A stretch of 21,241 nucleotides of DNA from a virus: positions 1-21,241 of IMG/VR virus record IMGVR_UViG_3300031566_007446, one strand, 5' to 3'. Position numbers and translations under genes: made by a program. How positions within the stretch are numbered: the first letter of the stretch is position 1; each line of letters begins with the position of its first letter. The notes under the pieces are model-generated. The model searched no databases. It had not been told where the DNA came from and saw only the letters and a list, made by a program, of their open reading frames with translations. Positions 1 through 7,795 of this stretch are shown piece by piece.

Positions 1-55
1 CATTATTTCCAGTTAAGGTAACCCCATCAATTTGGATTTTAAATTCTTTTGTCAT
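1..55 (-). CDS. Partial small protein, 5' end only (18 codons)
   Basis: An ATG at 55 read on the minus strand opens a frame that runs without stop to the window edge (MTKEFKIQIDGVTLTGNN). It is preceded by a strong Shine-Dalgarno sequence (AAGGAGT, complement of 62-68), which overlaps the last codons and stop region of the upstream minus-strand gene, so the two are probably co-transcribed. The visible residues match no family that I recognise, and the frame is too short to assign a function. Confidence 0.6.
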   Translation of the reverse strand, partial: MTKEFKIQIDGVTLTGNN

Positions 56-68
56 TTTGATACTCCTT

Positions 69-326
69 TTATACGAAAATTACCCCATAATGAGGTCTTA
101 AATCTCCACCCTGATCTGTGAAGGTGTCGTTACCTTTGAGGGCTGTGATGTTACCGTTTCCATTGATTACATACATTGTGTGAGGGGCTTCAATGTTTCT
201 GATTAATCTGAAAACTCCGCCCCTTTTTCCATGAAGTTTGTAGGCTATGTTAGAATCTTCTACAACCTCAATCTGGTAACCCATGATTTCTTTTTTGTTT
301 GTGTTGTTTTCTTTTATGTTGTTCAT
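69..326 (-). CDS. Small hypothetical protein (71-85 aa)
   Basis: This is a small soluble protein with no signal peptide or membrane segment and no family that I recognise. The long version starts at 326 and has an Asn/Lys-rich 14-residue head; it has only a poor ribosome site. A second in-frame ATG at 284 (MGYQIEVVEDSN) would give 71 aa and begins where the sequence first looks folded. The promoter at 336-364 would start transcription near 329, leaving almost no leader for the 326 start, so either the mRNA is leaderless or the 284 start is used. It is divergent from the late genes and may belong to a different expression class. Function unknown. Confidence 0.6.
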   Translation of the reverse strand: MNNIKENNTNKKEIMGYQIEVVEDSNIAYKLHGKRGGVFRLIRNIEAPHTMYVINGNGNITALKGNDTFTDQGGDLRPHYGVIFV

Positions 327-335
327 CTTATTTAT

Positions 336-364
336 ATAATAATGTTAATTTAACATAAAGTCAA
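336..364 (-). promoter_or_regulatory. Sigma70-type promoter driving the minus-strand small genes
   Basis: Read on the minus strand, TTGACT (359-364; 5 of 6 match to TTGACA) is followed by a 17-base spacer and TATTAT (336-341; 5 of 6 match to TATAAT). The predicted start of transcription is near 329, just before the ATG at 326. The 327-422 interval between the divergent genes is extremely AT-rich. On the + strand only a weak TTGTTA / TAAAAT pair with a 19-base spacer (370-400) is visible. Confidence 0.5.
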
Positions 365-422
365 GTAATTTGTTAAAATAAATGAAAGTTTTTTTAAAAT
401 AAATAGTAATTTGGAGGAAAGT

Positions 423-1130
423 ATGGTTAACTTCTTTAAAAAGAACTGGTTATCAATTGCACTTTTTTTAATAATCTTAATAGGAATTGCTTCTATGGCT
501 TATGAAAAAGGTGTTACAAAGCAGCTGAGAAAGTCTTTGAATGAAAAGGAAAGGGTATATTTAGAGAATATCTCTGGTAAACAGTTGGAGATTGATAGGT
601 TACATGAAAATAACCTAGAAATAAAAACAAAAATATTAGAATTGGGGGAAAAGTTTGATACTTTTGCAGCAGAAAAGGCAGAGTGGAAAGAACGGGAGAA
701 AGAATTAGAGAAAAAAGCCTATACTGCTCCACCAGAACATCTCATAGTAGATCTTAAACGGATCTTGGATACAGATGAGATTTGGCAAGTTACGGATGGA
801 ATCCTTTTTTCTATTGAGTCCGTTAGAAAGTTATCTTCCAAGCTATATGATTGGGAGGATTTCACACTTAAACGTGAACCAATATATTTAGAAGAAATTA
901 GTACATATAAAACAAATGTATATCTTCTAAATCAGGAAATAAGGAATTTGAATTCTGAAATACAGAATACAAATGATATTGTTAAGGCCCAAGAAGCTTT
1001 TAACAGGGAATTAAAGGAATACCTTTCTAAGAGGGATAGGGCTAGTTTTATGGATTCAGTTAGAAAGATTGGGACTGGAATTGCGATAGGAGCAACTACA
1101 GCCTTTTTAATTAAAGAATTGAAAAAGTAA
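423..1130 (+). CDS. Membrane-anchored coiled-coil protein of unknown function
   Basis: The 235-residue protein begins with a short basic stretch and a hydrophobic helix (about residues 8-26, WLSIALFLIILIGIASMA). Long charged heptad-like segments follow (about 30-105 and 150-205, rich in Glu, Lys and Leu). It ends with a second, weaker hydrophobic segment (IGTGIAIGATTAFLIKEL). A TTG at 411 would extend it by four residues, but the ATG at 423 is preceded by GGAGG at 413-417 with ideal spacing and is the better start. It sits at the head of the protease-capsid block. The shape resembles phage inner-membrane spanin or membrane-anchored structural accessory proteins, but the length and the C-terminal hydrophobic end do not fit a standard Rz protein, so I leave the function open. 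Confidence 0.75.
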   Translation: MVNFFKKNWLSIALFLIILIGIASMAYEKGVTKQLRKSLNEKERVYLENISGKQLEIDRLHENNLEIKTKILELGEKFDTFAAEKAEWKEREKELEKKAYTAPPEHLIVDLKRILDTDEIWQVTDGILFSIESVRKLSSKLYDWEDFTLKREPIYLEEISTYKTNVYLLNQEIRNLNSEIQNTNDIVKAQEAFNRELKEYLSKRDRASFMDSVRKIGTGIAIGATTAFLIKELKK

Positions 1131-1139
1131 GGAGAGAGT

Positions 1140-1463
1140 ATGGAAATAGGTAAACGTTCTACTATTGCAGAGGCCTTTGTTAGTTTGAATAAGGTTTTGG
1201 GTGATCTTATTCATGATACTTTTGGTAAGGAGTCGTATGTAGTTGATTTCTCACCTAAGGAGCTTGTTTACTGTATCTGGATTGGATCTAAACCAATATA
1301 CTATAAGGTAAAATATTCGGTAGCGTATGGAGTAGCATCATTGGATGGTTCTTCCGTTATGGTGGATAAGCAGATAACCTATGAAAAGGTGACAACAGAA
1401 AGTTTTGTGAAGTTAGTGGCTCTGGAATCAGAAGTTGGAGGGATTAATGAGAAAATCAGCTAA
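1140..1463 (+). CDS. Small hypothetical protein (107 aa)
   Basis: A clear GGAGAG ribosome site lies just upstream of ATG 1140. The soluble protein shows no membrane segment and no catalytic motif. The middle contains alternating hydrophobic residues (ELVYCIWIGSKPIYYKVKYS) that suggest beta strands. Its 3' end overlaps the start of the protease gene by 17 bases, so translation of the two is likely coupled. Its place beside the protease suggests a head-assembly role, but this rests on position only. Confidence 0.65.
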   Translation: MEIGKRSTIAEAFVSLNKVLGDLIHDTFGKESYVVDFSPKELVYCIWIGSKPIYYKVKYSVAYGVASLDGSSVMVDKQITYEKVTTESFVKLVALESEVGGINEKIS

Positions 1464-2832
1464 GTGTGAGTACTTCATGGTTCGGCCTGAGATACTAGCA
1501 GAGAGTATTGATGAGGTTACAAAGGAACCTAGTGTAAGAGTACGACTAAAATTCCAACATGGCGGGATTATTAACAAGAATAAGCGTAGATACCGTACAG
1601 AGTTATTGCAACGGGAAATTGATAGGATTCAAGATGCTTTAGCAGAAGGTGAAGTGTATGGAGCAGCGTACCACCCAGTAGAAGATGCGGAAATGCCTGA
1701 TGTTAGCCATATTTGGCACAAGGCTTGGATGGAGAAGGATGGAAGTGCTATAGGAGAGGCCACTATCTTACCAACTCCAAATGGAAAAATTGCTATGACT
1801 ATTATGAGGCATGGTAAGATAGGGCTTAGTTCCCGTGGTTTTGGTACAGTGACAAGAAAGACAGAAAAAATAAATGGAAAAAATGTTACGTTTGATGATG
1901 TGAATGAAGATTTTGAAATGGTAACACCGGGTGATTTTGTGTTATCCGCAAGTGTTCCTGGAGCAGGAATATTAAGTATTATTGAATCCCAATTCAGAAA
2001 TGTTGGGTATTCAGAAGATAATAAGGAGAGTTTAAATATGGATTACGAAAATATTGACGCAATGGAGAAAGATTACCCTGATCTTTTTACACAGTACAAG
2101 AAGGGATTAAGGGCCGCTGTGGAAAAGGAGCTGTCCGGGACTGTAGAGGCCCAAATTGCAGATGCCAAGGCTTCCTGGATGAAGGAAATGGAGGAAAAGG
2201 TTGATGCAAAGGTTGATGCAATCACTGAAGCAAATAATGGATTGGTTGAAGGCATACGAAAAGCTTGTAATGCGCTTTCTGATTTGCCTGGAGTTATTCC
2301 TGAATCTACTGACAATGATAAAGGAAAAAATAAAGAAGTTGATACGAAAGGCACGGAAACTGAAGGATTGAAAAAAGAGGTCTCTGGGTTAACTACTACA
2401 GTTGCTGAGCTAACGGCTAAACTTGAGGCTAAGGAGCTAAAAGAAGTGTCTGAAAGTATTGCCAAAGGGGTAAGGGTCAAAGTAGTTGAGGAATTGGATA
2501 AACCTGAGTTTAAGGTTTACAAAACCATGTTGGAAAAGCGGTTACTGAATGAAGATGGTACTGTTAAGATTGAGATTAAATCTGTTGATGCTGTACCAGA
2601 GGCTGTTAAGGATGTATTTACCGATATTTCCGCTACGATTGCAGAGGCACAGAAGAACAAGATTATAGGTACTGGGCTAGATGAGAAGGGTAGAATTGGT
2701 AACCCAGATCTTACAGAGGCAGCCAAGAAAGCTGCTGGATTGAAGGCAAAATATGAACAATATTTACAGGGGGCAGCCCCTGGACGGAAAAAGCTTACTT
2801 TTGAAGAGTTCAAAAGCCGGGCTGTGTTGTAG
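1447..2832 (+). CDS. Prohead protease-scaffold fusion (T4 gp21-like, peptidase S80 type)
   Basis: This 461-residue protein should cleave the scaffold and capsid precursor inside the immature head. Residues 1 to about 190 match the T4 gp21-type prohead protease. They contain His76 in an AYHP motif, DVSHIW (85-90), the strand ATILPTPNGK, and a Ser in GLSSRGFG (Ser128/Ser129). An acidic segment EDFEMVTPGDFVLSASVPGA then follows, as in the family, before the domain ends. The remaining 265 residues are highly charged and helical (Lys/Glu/Ala rich), as expected of an internal scaffold. The ATG at 1447, preceded by GGAGGG, is preferred over the in-frame TTG at 1435. In T4 the protease and scaffold are separate genes; here they are joined, with an internal start described in a separate entry. 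The capsid gene follows directly. Confidence 0.88.
   Translation: MRKSAKCEYFMVRPEILAESIDEVTKEPSVRVRLKFQHGGIINKNKRRYRTELLQREIDRIQDALAEGEVYGAAYHPVEDAEMPDVSHIWHKAWMEKDGSAIGEATILPTPNGKIAMTIMRHGKIGLSSRGFGTVTRKTEKINGKNVTFDDVNEDFEMVTPGDFVLSASVPGAGILSIIESQFRNVGYSEDNKESLNMDYENIDAMEKDYPDLFTQYKKGLRAAVEKELSGTVEAQIADAKASWMKEMEEKVDAKVDAITEANNGLVEGIRKACNALSDLPGVIPESTDNDKGKNKEVDTKGTETEGLKKEVSGLTTTVAELTAKLEAKELKEVSESIAKGVRVKVVEELDKPEFKVYKTMLEKRLLNEDGTVKIEIKSVDAVPEAVKDVFTDISATIAEAQKNKIIGTGLDEKGRIGNPDLTEAAKKAAGLKAKYEQYLQGAAPGRKKLTFEEFKSRAVL
2038..2832 (+). CDS. Nested scaffold protein from internal in-frame start
   Basis: Inside the protease-scaffold gene, a strong ribosome site (AAGGAGAG, 2023-2030) stands 7 bases before an in-frame ATG at 2038, exactly at the junction between the protease domain and the charged helical region. 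Initiation here would give a 264-residue scaffold (MDYENIDAMEKD...) without the protease, in excess over the fusion. The arrangement parallels lambda C/Nu3, where scaffold is made from an internal start in the protease gene. The region has coiled-coil-like charge patterning (repeat AKVDAKVDA near residue 60), a Ser/Gly/Asp-rich linker, a second helical segment and a basic C-terminus that could bind the capsid protein. The start is inferred from sequence only. Confidence 0.7.
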   Translation: MDYENIDAMEKDYPDLFTQYKKGLRAAVEKELSGTVEAQIADAKASWMKEMEEKVDAKVDAITEANNGLVEGIRKACNALSDLPGVIPESTDNDKGKNKEVDTKGTETEGLKKEVSGLTTTVAELTAKLEAKELKEVSESIAKGVRVKVVEELDKPEFKVYKTMLEKRLLNEDGTVKIEIKSVDAVPEAVKDVFTDISATIAEAQKNKIIGTGLDEKGRIGNPDLTEAAKKAAGLKAKYEQYLQGAAPGRKKLTFEEFKSRAVL

Positions 2833-2852
2833 GAATAGAGAAGGAATAGAAA

Positions 2853-4040
2853 ATGGATAACGTTTTTAGTTTTTTAGAAGCACAGATGCGTACTAATTTA
2901 GAGTTGGACGCTGTAGAGGGTTTAATAGAGCGGGAGAGAAGTGGTTCTGACCGTCCCGGTCTACGAAAGAATATTTACCAAAACACTCTAAATTGGATTA
3001 AACAAGAGGCAAACGATACCTTGCAATTAGAATTCAATAAATTGCATAGGGCAGAACTAAATGAAGAAACATTGCAAACAGATATTACTACATTTACCAC
3101 TAGCTTGATGCCAGCGGTTCGGAGGATTTATAACCGGTTGATTGCTATGGATCTGGTATCTGTACAGCCAATGAATGGACCTACTGGGTTAATCCATTAC
3201 ATTGACCATATGTTTGGTACTAGTGGTGGTGGGGCTACTTCTGGGCAGCGGTTAGACAAATATCGCTATGACGACTATGCCAATAGCTCTGAGGGTGGTG
3301 ATATCCGAGAAGTAAATTTTAAGATCAAGGCAAAAACGATTACAGCGGTTACAAAGAAAATCCAGGGAAAATGGAGTATTGAAGCGGAACAAGATCTGAA
3401 ATCACAGCACAATATTAATCTTGAGGCTGAATTAATGGGTAAGATGGTTACTGAGATTGTACGGGAAACTGATGGACAGTTGATTGCTGATCTTGAGGGT
3501 GGAGTTGCTAATAACGTAAATTGGAATATGAATGGATACCGGGTAGCTGATGCTAGTACAGCAGAAAGAAAGGCCTATGATGAAACTCTTAAAGATGCGA
3601 TTATTGAAGCAAATAATGAAATTTACAAGTTGAAGTACATGAATGCTGGTTGGATTATCTGTGATGCTGATGCCTACCTACGGTTGCAGAAGTTAGAGGC
3701 TTATAATGTCGATCCACTTATTGTTAATAATGAAGGGTTCTTTGGTCGGCGGTATGTTGGAACCTTGAGTGCCGGTTCACTGATGCGGGTATATGTTGAT
3801 CCTGATTTCACCGCTAATAAGTTCCTTCTGGGGCTGAAGGGTAATACTTGGGATGTTGCAGTTGGTTACTACGCTCCTTATATTCCACTTTTCACCTCTT
3901 CCAAGTACATCCAGGGTGATGATTTTACCCAGTTCCTAAAAGGTGCCATGACTCGGTATGCCCATGGTATTATCCCTGAGGAGTACACTGCCAGTACCGT
4001 AAATAACGGATTAGCGTCTGTATCACTTACCTCTAGCTAG
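2853..4040 (+). CDS. Major capsid protein (T4 gp23-like, HK97 fold)
   Basis: This 395-residue protein is the main shell subunit. It resembles the T4 gp23 family: the stretch TTSLMPAVRRIYNRLIAMDL followed by VSVQPMNGPTGLIHYIDHMF corresponds to the conserved family segment that ends in QPMTGPTG. Later come strands with KIKAKTITAVTKKIQGKWSI, then AEQDLKSQHNINLEAELMGK, matching the family's sequence before the spine-helix region. It is shorter than T4 gp23 (521 aa) and lacks an obvious inserted domain. The N-terminal 70 residues are charged and helical, like a pre-sequence removed by the protease; LxE-type sites occur at Glu26 and Glu71. The protease-scaffold gene upstream and the connector genes beyond the island support the call. 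Confidence 0.9.
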   Translation: MDNVFSFLEAQMRTNLELDAVEGLIERERSGSDRPGLRKNIYQNTLNWIKQEANDTLQLEFNKLHRAELNEETLQTDITTFTTSLMPAVRRIYNRLIAMDLVSVQPMNGPTGLIHYIDHMFGTSGGGATSGQRLDKYRYDDYANSSEGGDIREVNFKIKAKTITAVTKKIQGKWSIEAEQDLKSQHNINLEAELMGKMVTEIVRETDGQLIADLEGGVANNVNWNMNGYRVADASTAERKAYDETLKDAIIEANNEIYKLKYMNAGWIICDADAYLRLQKLEAYNVDPLIVNNEGFFGRRYVGTLSAGSLMRVYVDPDFTANKFLLGLKGNTWDVAVGYYAPYIPLFTSSKYIQGDDFTQFLKGAMTRYAHGIIPEEYTASTVNNGLASVSLTSS

Positions 4041-4072
4041 CCTATGGGTAGTTGGTATGGTTGATAATGGAG

Positions 4073-4101
4073 ACAGGGAGGGGCAGTTTGTCCCTCCCTG
4101 T
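4073..4101 (+). terminator. Strong hairpin after the capsid gene (no U tract)
   Basis: ACAGGGAGGG (4073-4082) pairs perfectly with CCCTCCCTGT (4092-4101) around a 9-base loop. The 3' flank (AATACAAAATATTTA) has no run of T, so it is a poor intrinsic terminator. It may be a partial terminator, or a 3' end that protects capsid mRNA and allows read-through into the island. The CAGGGAG/CTCCCTG base recurs in the hairpin after the tail tube gene. Confidence 0.6.
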
Positions 4102-4131
4102 AATACAAAATATTTATAAAAAGGAGATAAA

Positions 4132-5187
4132 ATGGAAATAAAGAAAACGTTTAACCTAAGGGTTAGTACATCTAAGATAGGACAAATCATTAAATCTTCA
4201 GAATCAAATTCCAGTATAAGAATTCATGAAGGCGGTATTTTTGACGCCAATACAATTTCCTCAGGTTCAGGTTATCTACATTTCACAAAACCAGTTAAAG
4301 ATATTTATGCTTGGCTACGTAAGAATTTTATACAAGAGTTCTTTTTAGAAAGAACTTTTTCTTTGGGTGATTTGCTGTTATTAATTCCTGTATACCGTGC
4401 TTTTGTTAGGGATGGGTTTAGGCCATATATTCGTACAAGAGGGCAATATGTGGAACTACTTTCCAAATTAGAGGTTTCTTGTGAATCTGTGGATGTACAT
4501 AAAACACCGGAAACTCCTGGTGTTTTCTTGGATTACGTAGTAGAGCGTGATCATACAGATCCAAAATTACAGAAAATACATAGAACAAAGATTTATCATG
4601 ATTTTATGGGAGTCCCTTACATAGAAAAGGAGTTAGATTGGGGATTTAAACTAGAGAATTTTCCTGAGGTTTCTTGGGATGATAAACCGTATATTATTTT
4701 CCAAGGAAGGGGTGCTGTAGATAGGCGTGGTTTAAGTACTACGGTGATTCAGGATTTGATCTATTTTATGAACCTAGAAGGGGTGCGAGTGCTCTATATT
4801 GGTGAATCTTTACCAATGTTAAAGGGAATTGATGACTTAACAAGATTTCAATTCATGAATTCAACTTTACCTGAACTGTTTAGTTGGATTGCAGGGGCTA
4901 AGATGTTGATTACTATGGATTCAAGTCCTTTATGGATAAGCCACTATACAAATACACCTACTGTAGCGATTTTAGGCCCCAGTAGACCAGAGGAGCGGTT
5001 ATCCTTACATCCTCTATACCCAGAGCAGGCAAATGCTATTAGGCTGAACACATGGATTAATTGTGAATCTTGTTTTGAGCAATCACAAAAATGTAATCAT
5101 ACATTTAAATGTTTAAAAAATGTTAATACTGATGTATTATATAAAGAATTGAGAAAAGAACTTATGAAATATTGGGAATTAGGTTAA
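4132..5187 (+). CDS. GT9-type glycosyltransferase (heptosyltransferase-like)
   Basis: This 351-residue protein has the two-Rossmann (GT-B) outline of the ADP-heptose:LPS heptosyltransferase family, GT9. A first nucleotide-fold strand and loop (FSLGDLLLLIPVYRAF, about 76-91) replaces the family's GDxxxxxP motif. The C-terminal half contains ISHYTNTPTVAILGPSRPEE (about 269-288), the family's donor-site region. The Cys cluster C-x2-C-x6-C-x5-C follows (about 311-328), seen in many GT9 proteins. About 70 residues at the N-terminus are extra and unassigned. An AAGGAG ribosome site lies before ATG 4132. It is the first gene of the island, and its 3' end overlaps the next gene as TAATG. The sugar donor and acceptor cannot be told from the sequence. 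Confidence 0.8.
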   Translation: MEIKKTFNLRVSTSKIGQIIKSSESNSSIRIHEGGIFDANTISSGSGYLHFTKPVKDIYAWLRKNFIQEFFLERTFSLGDLLLLIPVYRAFVRDGFRPYIRTRGQYVELLSKLEVSCESVDVHKTPETPGVFLDYVVERDHTDPKLQKIHRTKIYHDFMGVPYIEKELDWGFKLENFPEVSWDDKPYIIFQGRGAVDRRGLSTTVIQDLIYFMNLEGVRVLYIGESLPMLKGIDDLTRFQFMNSTLPELFSWIAGAKMLITMDSSPLWISHYTNTPTVAILGPSRPEERLSLHPLYPEQANAIRLNTWINCESCFEQSQKCNHTFKCLKNVNTDVLYKELRKELMKYWELG

Positions 5188-7106
5188 TGAAAATTGATGA
5201 TTATCCAGGCGGAAAACCACTTAGAGGTAGATTTACAAAACCGAAGGGTGCAAATCAGATCTATAGGGATAATTCTGGGAATTTATTGAAGATAATTCCA
5301 GGTGATTTTGTATTTGAGGAAGAGATTGAGAGGTTTAATATAGATCCAAAATATTTTATTCATCCAGATAGCCTTTTACACCAAGGGGCGTTTGAATTTG
5401 CTTATGAAAAGAAAGGTAACTTTTCCGTTGCTATTATTCGGGATATGAATGGACGTGGTGATATCTTAATGGCTTCAGTGATTGCTAAGGCACTAAAGTA
5501 CCAGTATGGTAAACAGGTGAAAGTATGGTTTTGTGTAAAACCTGGGTATGAAAAGATTCTAGAACATAATCCATTTATTGATAAAGTGTATACAAGTAGA
5601 AAAACAGTGGACCATTTGGTTCCAGATATTAAAATAAATGTCAATGATATGGAATTTAAGGTAGAGGTTAAGGTTTTTGAGAAATGTGGTGAAGTTCTAA
5701 AGAATAGGGCATCCATTTATTTAGAAAATATGGGGTTATTCTTAGAAAATAAAACTCCTGTATACAAGGTTACTGAGGAAGAGAAAAACTGGGCTAAAAA
5801 GGAGTTAAAGAGTTTAGGTATTTCTTCTGCATCTCCTGTAGTTGGATTACAGTACTTTGGATCTAACATTACCAGAACATACCCGCATATGGATAGGGTT
5901 AAGACTGGGCTACAGGAGCTTGGATATCAGACTGTTGCACTTGACCATAAGGAGAAAGATGGAAGTTATAGATGGGATGTTATAGAAACTGCTGCAATTA
6001 TTAATGAATTAGATTGTATTGTTTCTCCAAATAGTTACTTTTACCACTTGGCAGGAGCGTTGAAGAAAAGAGCAGTTGGTGTGTTTGGATCTTGTGATGG
6101 TGAAATATGGGTTCAAGATTATGAGAAAGTTACCGCTGTTCAGTTTGATACTTGTCCAGTGTACGGGAAAAGGAAATGCTGGTGGAAATTATCTTGTCTT
6201 CCGGGTGGAAGCTTAAGAGAGAAAGAATCCGTGAATACACCGCAATGTTTAAGCAATATTCCACCACAGTATATTGTGAATGAGGTTTCTAAGCACTTGA
6301 CAGTACCTAAAAAGATATTAATTGTGGTTCTGACCTATGAGCTTTTGCATCTTACAAAGCAGATGATTGATAGTATTAGAAGTTTTCATAATTATGATAT
6401 TGTAGTGCTGGATAATGCATCTACAGATGGTACAGTGGCTTGGTGTGAGGCTCAAGGAATTCCATATATTGTGGAAAGGCAAACGGTGGATTCTGCTTGG
6501 AACATGGGGTTACATATTGGGCTATCAGAGGGATATGATTATACTTTATTGTGCAATAATGATTGTATTCTAAGTGCCGGGTATATTGATACTTTGGTTG
6601 AGGTTGCAGAGAGAAGGAAGGCATGGGCTATTACTGGGAATGTAGTGAACAAGAAGGAAGGAAGTGAGATTAATTTTACCACTTTAACCAGGAATATTGA
6701 GATAGATCAAAACATTATGGTACCTGGGGATTATTCAGCCTTGTTACTTAGTAAAGAATGTATTGAAAAATTGGGTGGGTTTAAGTTCTTTGCCCCAAGA
6801 TATCAGTGTGATGAAGACCATTTATTGCGTCTTAGGTTGGCCAATCACCCATTAATAAAGGTGTATGCTACTACATTTTTCCATAAACATGGGGCTGTTG
6901 TTAAAAGGAATGCCGGATTTACAGAAGAGAGAAGGCAGAGGGAATGGGCTGCTGGAGTAGCAGCTTTTAAGAGGGAATGGAATTTGGATTTATATGGGGA
7001 TGGTAGGAAAGATTTGAATAGTCTGCAATTAGTGAAATCAAAGAACCCGGATTGGGAAGAGAAGCTATATAGGCCACTCTGTATTAAAGGGGTATATTCA
7101 AAATGA
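5187..7106 (+). CDS. Two-domain glycosyltransferase: GT9-like plus GT2-like
   Basis: The 639-residue protein appears to join two glycosyltransferases. Residues about 80-365 are GT9-like: RDMNGRGDILMASVIAKAL resembles the N-terminal GDxL motif, VVGLQYFGSN starts the second Rossmann half, CIVSPNSYFYHLAGALKKRA VGVFGSCDG-type donor-site sequence follows, and then several Cys before CLSNI. Residues about 374-600 are a GT-A domain of family GT2: ILIVVLTYE, then LDNASTDGT (about 408-416), the DxD-equivalent CNNDC (about 455-459), and a late acidic pair in YQCDEDHLLRLR. The first 75 residues are unassigned. The ATG at 5187 shares its A with the previous stop, so translation is coupled; a TTG at 5172 is also in frame but is less likely. 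It could add two successive sugars to one acceptor. Confidence 0.82.
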   Translation: MKIDDYPGGKPLRGRFTKPKGANQIYRDNSGNLLKIIPGDFVFEEEIERFNIDPKYFIHPDSLLHQGAFEFAYEKKGNFSVAIIRDMNGRGDILMASVIAKALKYQYGKQVKVWFCVKPGYEKILEHNPFIDKVYTSRKTVDHLVPDIKINVNDMEFKVEVKVFEKCGEVLKNRASIYLENMGLFLENKTPVYKVTEEEKNWAKKELKSLGISSASPVVGLQYFGSNITRTYPHMDRVKTGLQELGYQTVALDHKEKDGSYRWDVIETAAIINELDCIVSPNSYFYHLAGALKKRAVGVFGSCDGEIWVQDYEKVTAVQFDTCPVYGKRKCWWKLSCLPGGSLREKESVNTPQCLSNIPPQYIVNEVSKHLTVPKKILIVVLTYELLHLTKQMIDSIRSFHNYDIVVLDNASTDGTVAWCEAQGIPYIVERQTVDSAWNMGLHIGLSEGYDYTLLCNNDCILSAGYIDTLVEVAERRKAWAITGNVVNKKEGSEINFTTLTRNIEIDQNIMVPGDYSALLLSKECIEKLGGFKFFAPRYQCDEDHLLRLRLANHPLIKVYATTFFHKHGAVVKRNAGFTEERRQREWAAGVAAFKREWNLDLYGDGRKDLNSLQLVKSKNPDWEEKLYRPLCIKGVYSK

Positions 7107-7795
7107 CAAAGTATCGGCAGGATCATTTTGATGTGGAATATTATGAAGGATTTGCAAGAGGTGGATTTAGAGGATATACGTGGAAGAAGGTAAAGGGAGA
7201 GCAGGTAAAAAAGATTAACTTTATTAAGTGGCATTATCGTAGATTTAAGGTAGATACTGTTCTATTTGCAGCATGTGCTAAAGGATTTGAAGTACGGGCC
7301 GCTAGAGAGGGTGGTTATAAGGCATTTGGTTGTGATATGTCAGACTATGCTTTAGGACAAGCCAGTAAGGCCAGTAAGGCCATTAAACCATACTTAAAAC
7401 AGGCTGACATACGGGATTTGAGTATTTATAGGGAGAATGAGTTTGATCTTGTTTGTGCGTTTGATGTGATTCATATTATAGATCCAGAAACTAGGAAGTT
7501 AGCATATTCTGAGTTAAATAGAATAGCTAAAAAGGGTGTACTTATTCGTACTAGAGTTCTTCCTGCTGAATTTACCGAATGTGGTTATGACGGAACAGTG
7601 GATGGTGAGAAAATATTTAGAGAAACGGTTCAAAGTCCTATTGTAGAGATGGAAAAGTTAAATAAATTTAAAATGTTCCATATGGGTACCGGTGTTCGAT
7701 ATGTTGTATGGTATGCATTTGGTGATGAAAAATATTTTCCCTGTACTTTTGAAACTGAATTTTACAGGGGAATGGAGGTGGAAAATGATTCTTAG
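7103..7795 (+). CDS. SAM-dependent methyltransferase-like protein (class I)
   Basis: This 230-residue protein has the order of a class I methyltransferase. A strand and glycine-loop equivalent VLFAACAKG is at 53-61, an acidic residue ends strand two in FGCDMSDYAL (about 72-81), then QADIRDL, and FDLVCAFDVIHII (about 113-125) corresponds to motif IV. Motif I is unusual: the expected acidic residue is Phe and only one Gly remains, so SAM binding is plausible but not assured. The ATG overlaps the preceding TGA (ATGA). It lies between a glycosyltransferase and a sulfotransferase, which suggests methylation of a glycan or its precursor. An in-frame 9-base repeat near 7362-7380 gives ASKASKAIK. Confidence 0.7.
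   Translation: MTKYRQDHFDVEYYEGFARGGFRGYTWKKVKGEQVKKINFIKWHYRRFKVDTVLFAACAKGFEVRAAREGGYKAFGCDMSDYALGQASKASKAIKPYLKQADIRDLSIYRENEFDLVCAFDVIHIIDPETRKLAYSELNRIAKKGVLIRTRVLPAEFTECGYDGTVDGEKIFRETVQSPIVEMEKLNKFKMFHMGTGVRYVVWYAFGDEKYFPCTFETEFYRGMEVENDS

Noticed and set aside
514-2813. Long minus-strand frames opposite the coiled-coil and scaffold genes (514-732, 2073-2480, 2517-2813)
   Set aside because: They are complements of strong + strand genes, rich in Ser/Pro/Phe from reversed Glu/Lys codons, and have no ribosome sites.
4041-4131. A promoter for the island between capsid and the first glycosyltransferase
   Set aside because: GATAAT (4063-4068) has no -35 partner, and the AT-rich part at 4111-4119 would start transcription inside the ribosome site.
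5402-7234. Minus-strand frames opposite the GT9-GT2 gene, and similar ones at 7668, 9294, 16205, 16669 and 20531
   Set aside because: Same reason: low-complexity shadows with no start signals, inside well-supported genes.
7692-7784. N-terminal extension of the first sulfotransferase
   Set aside because: The added 31 residues lie inside the methyltransferase-like gene; ATG 7785 has GGAGG at the right distance and gives the normal distance to the PAPS loop.
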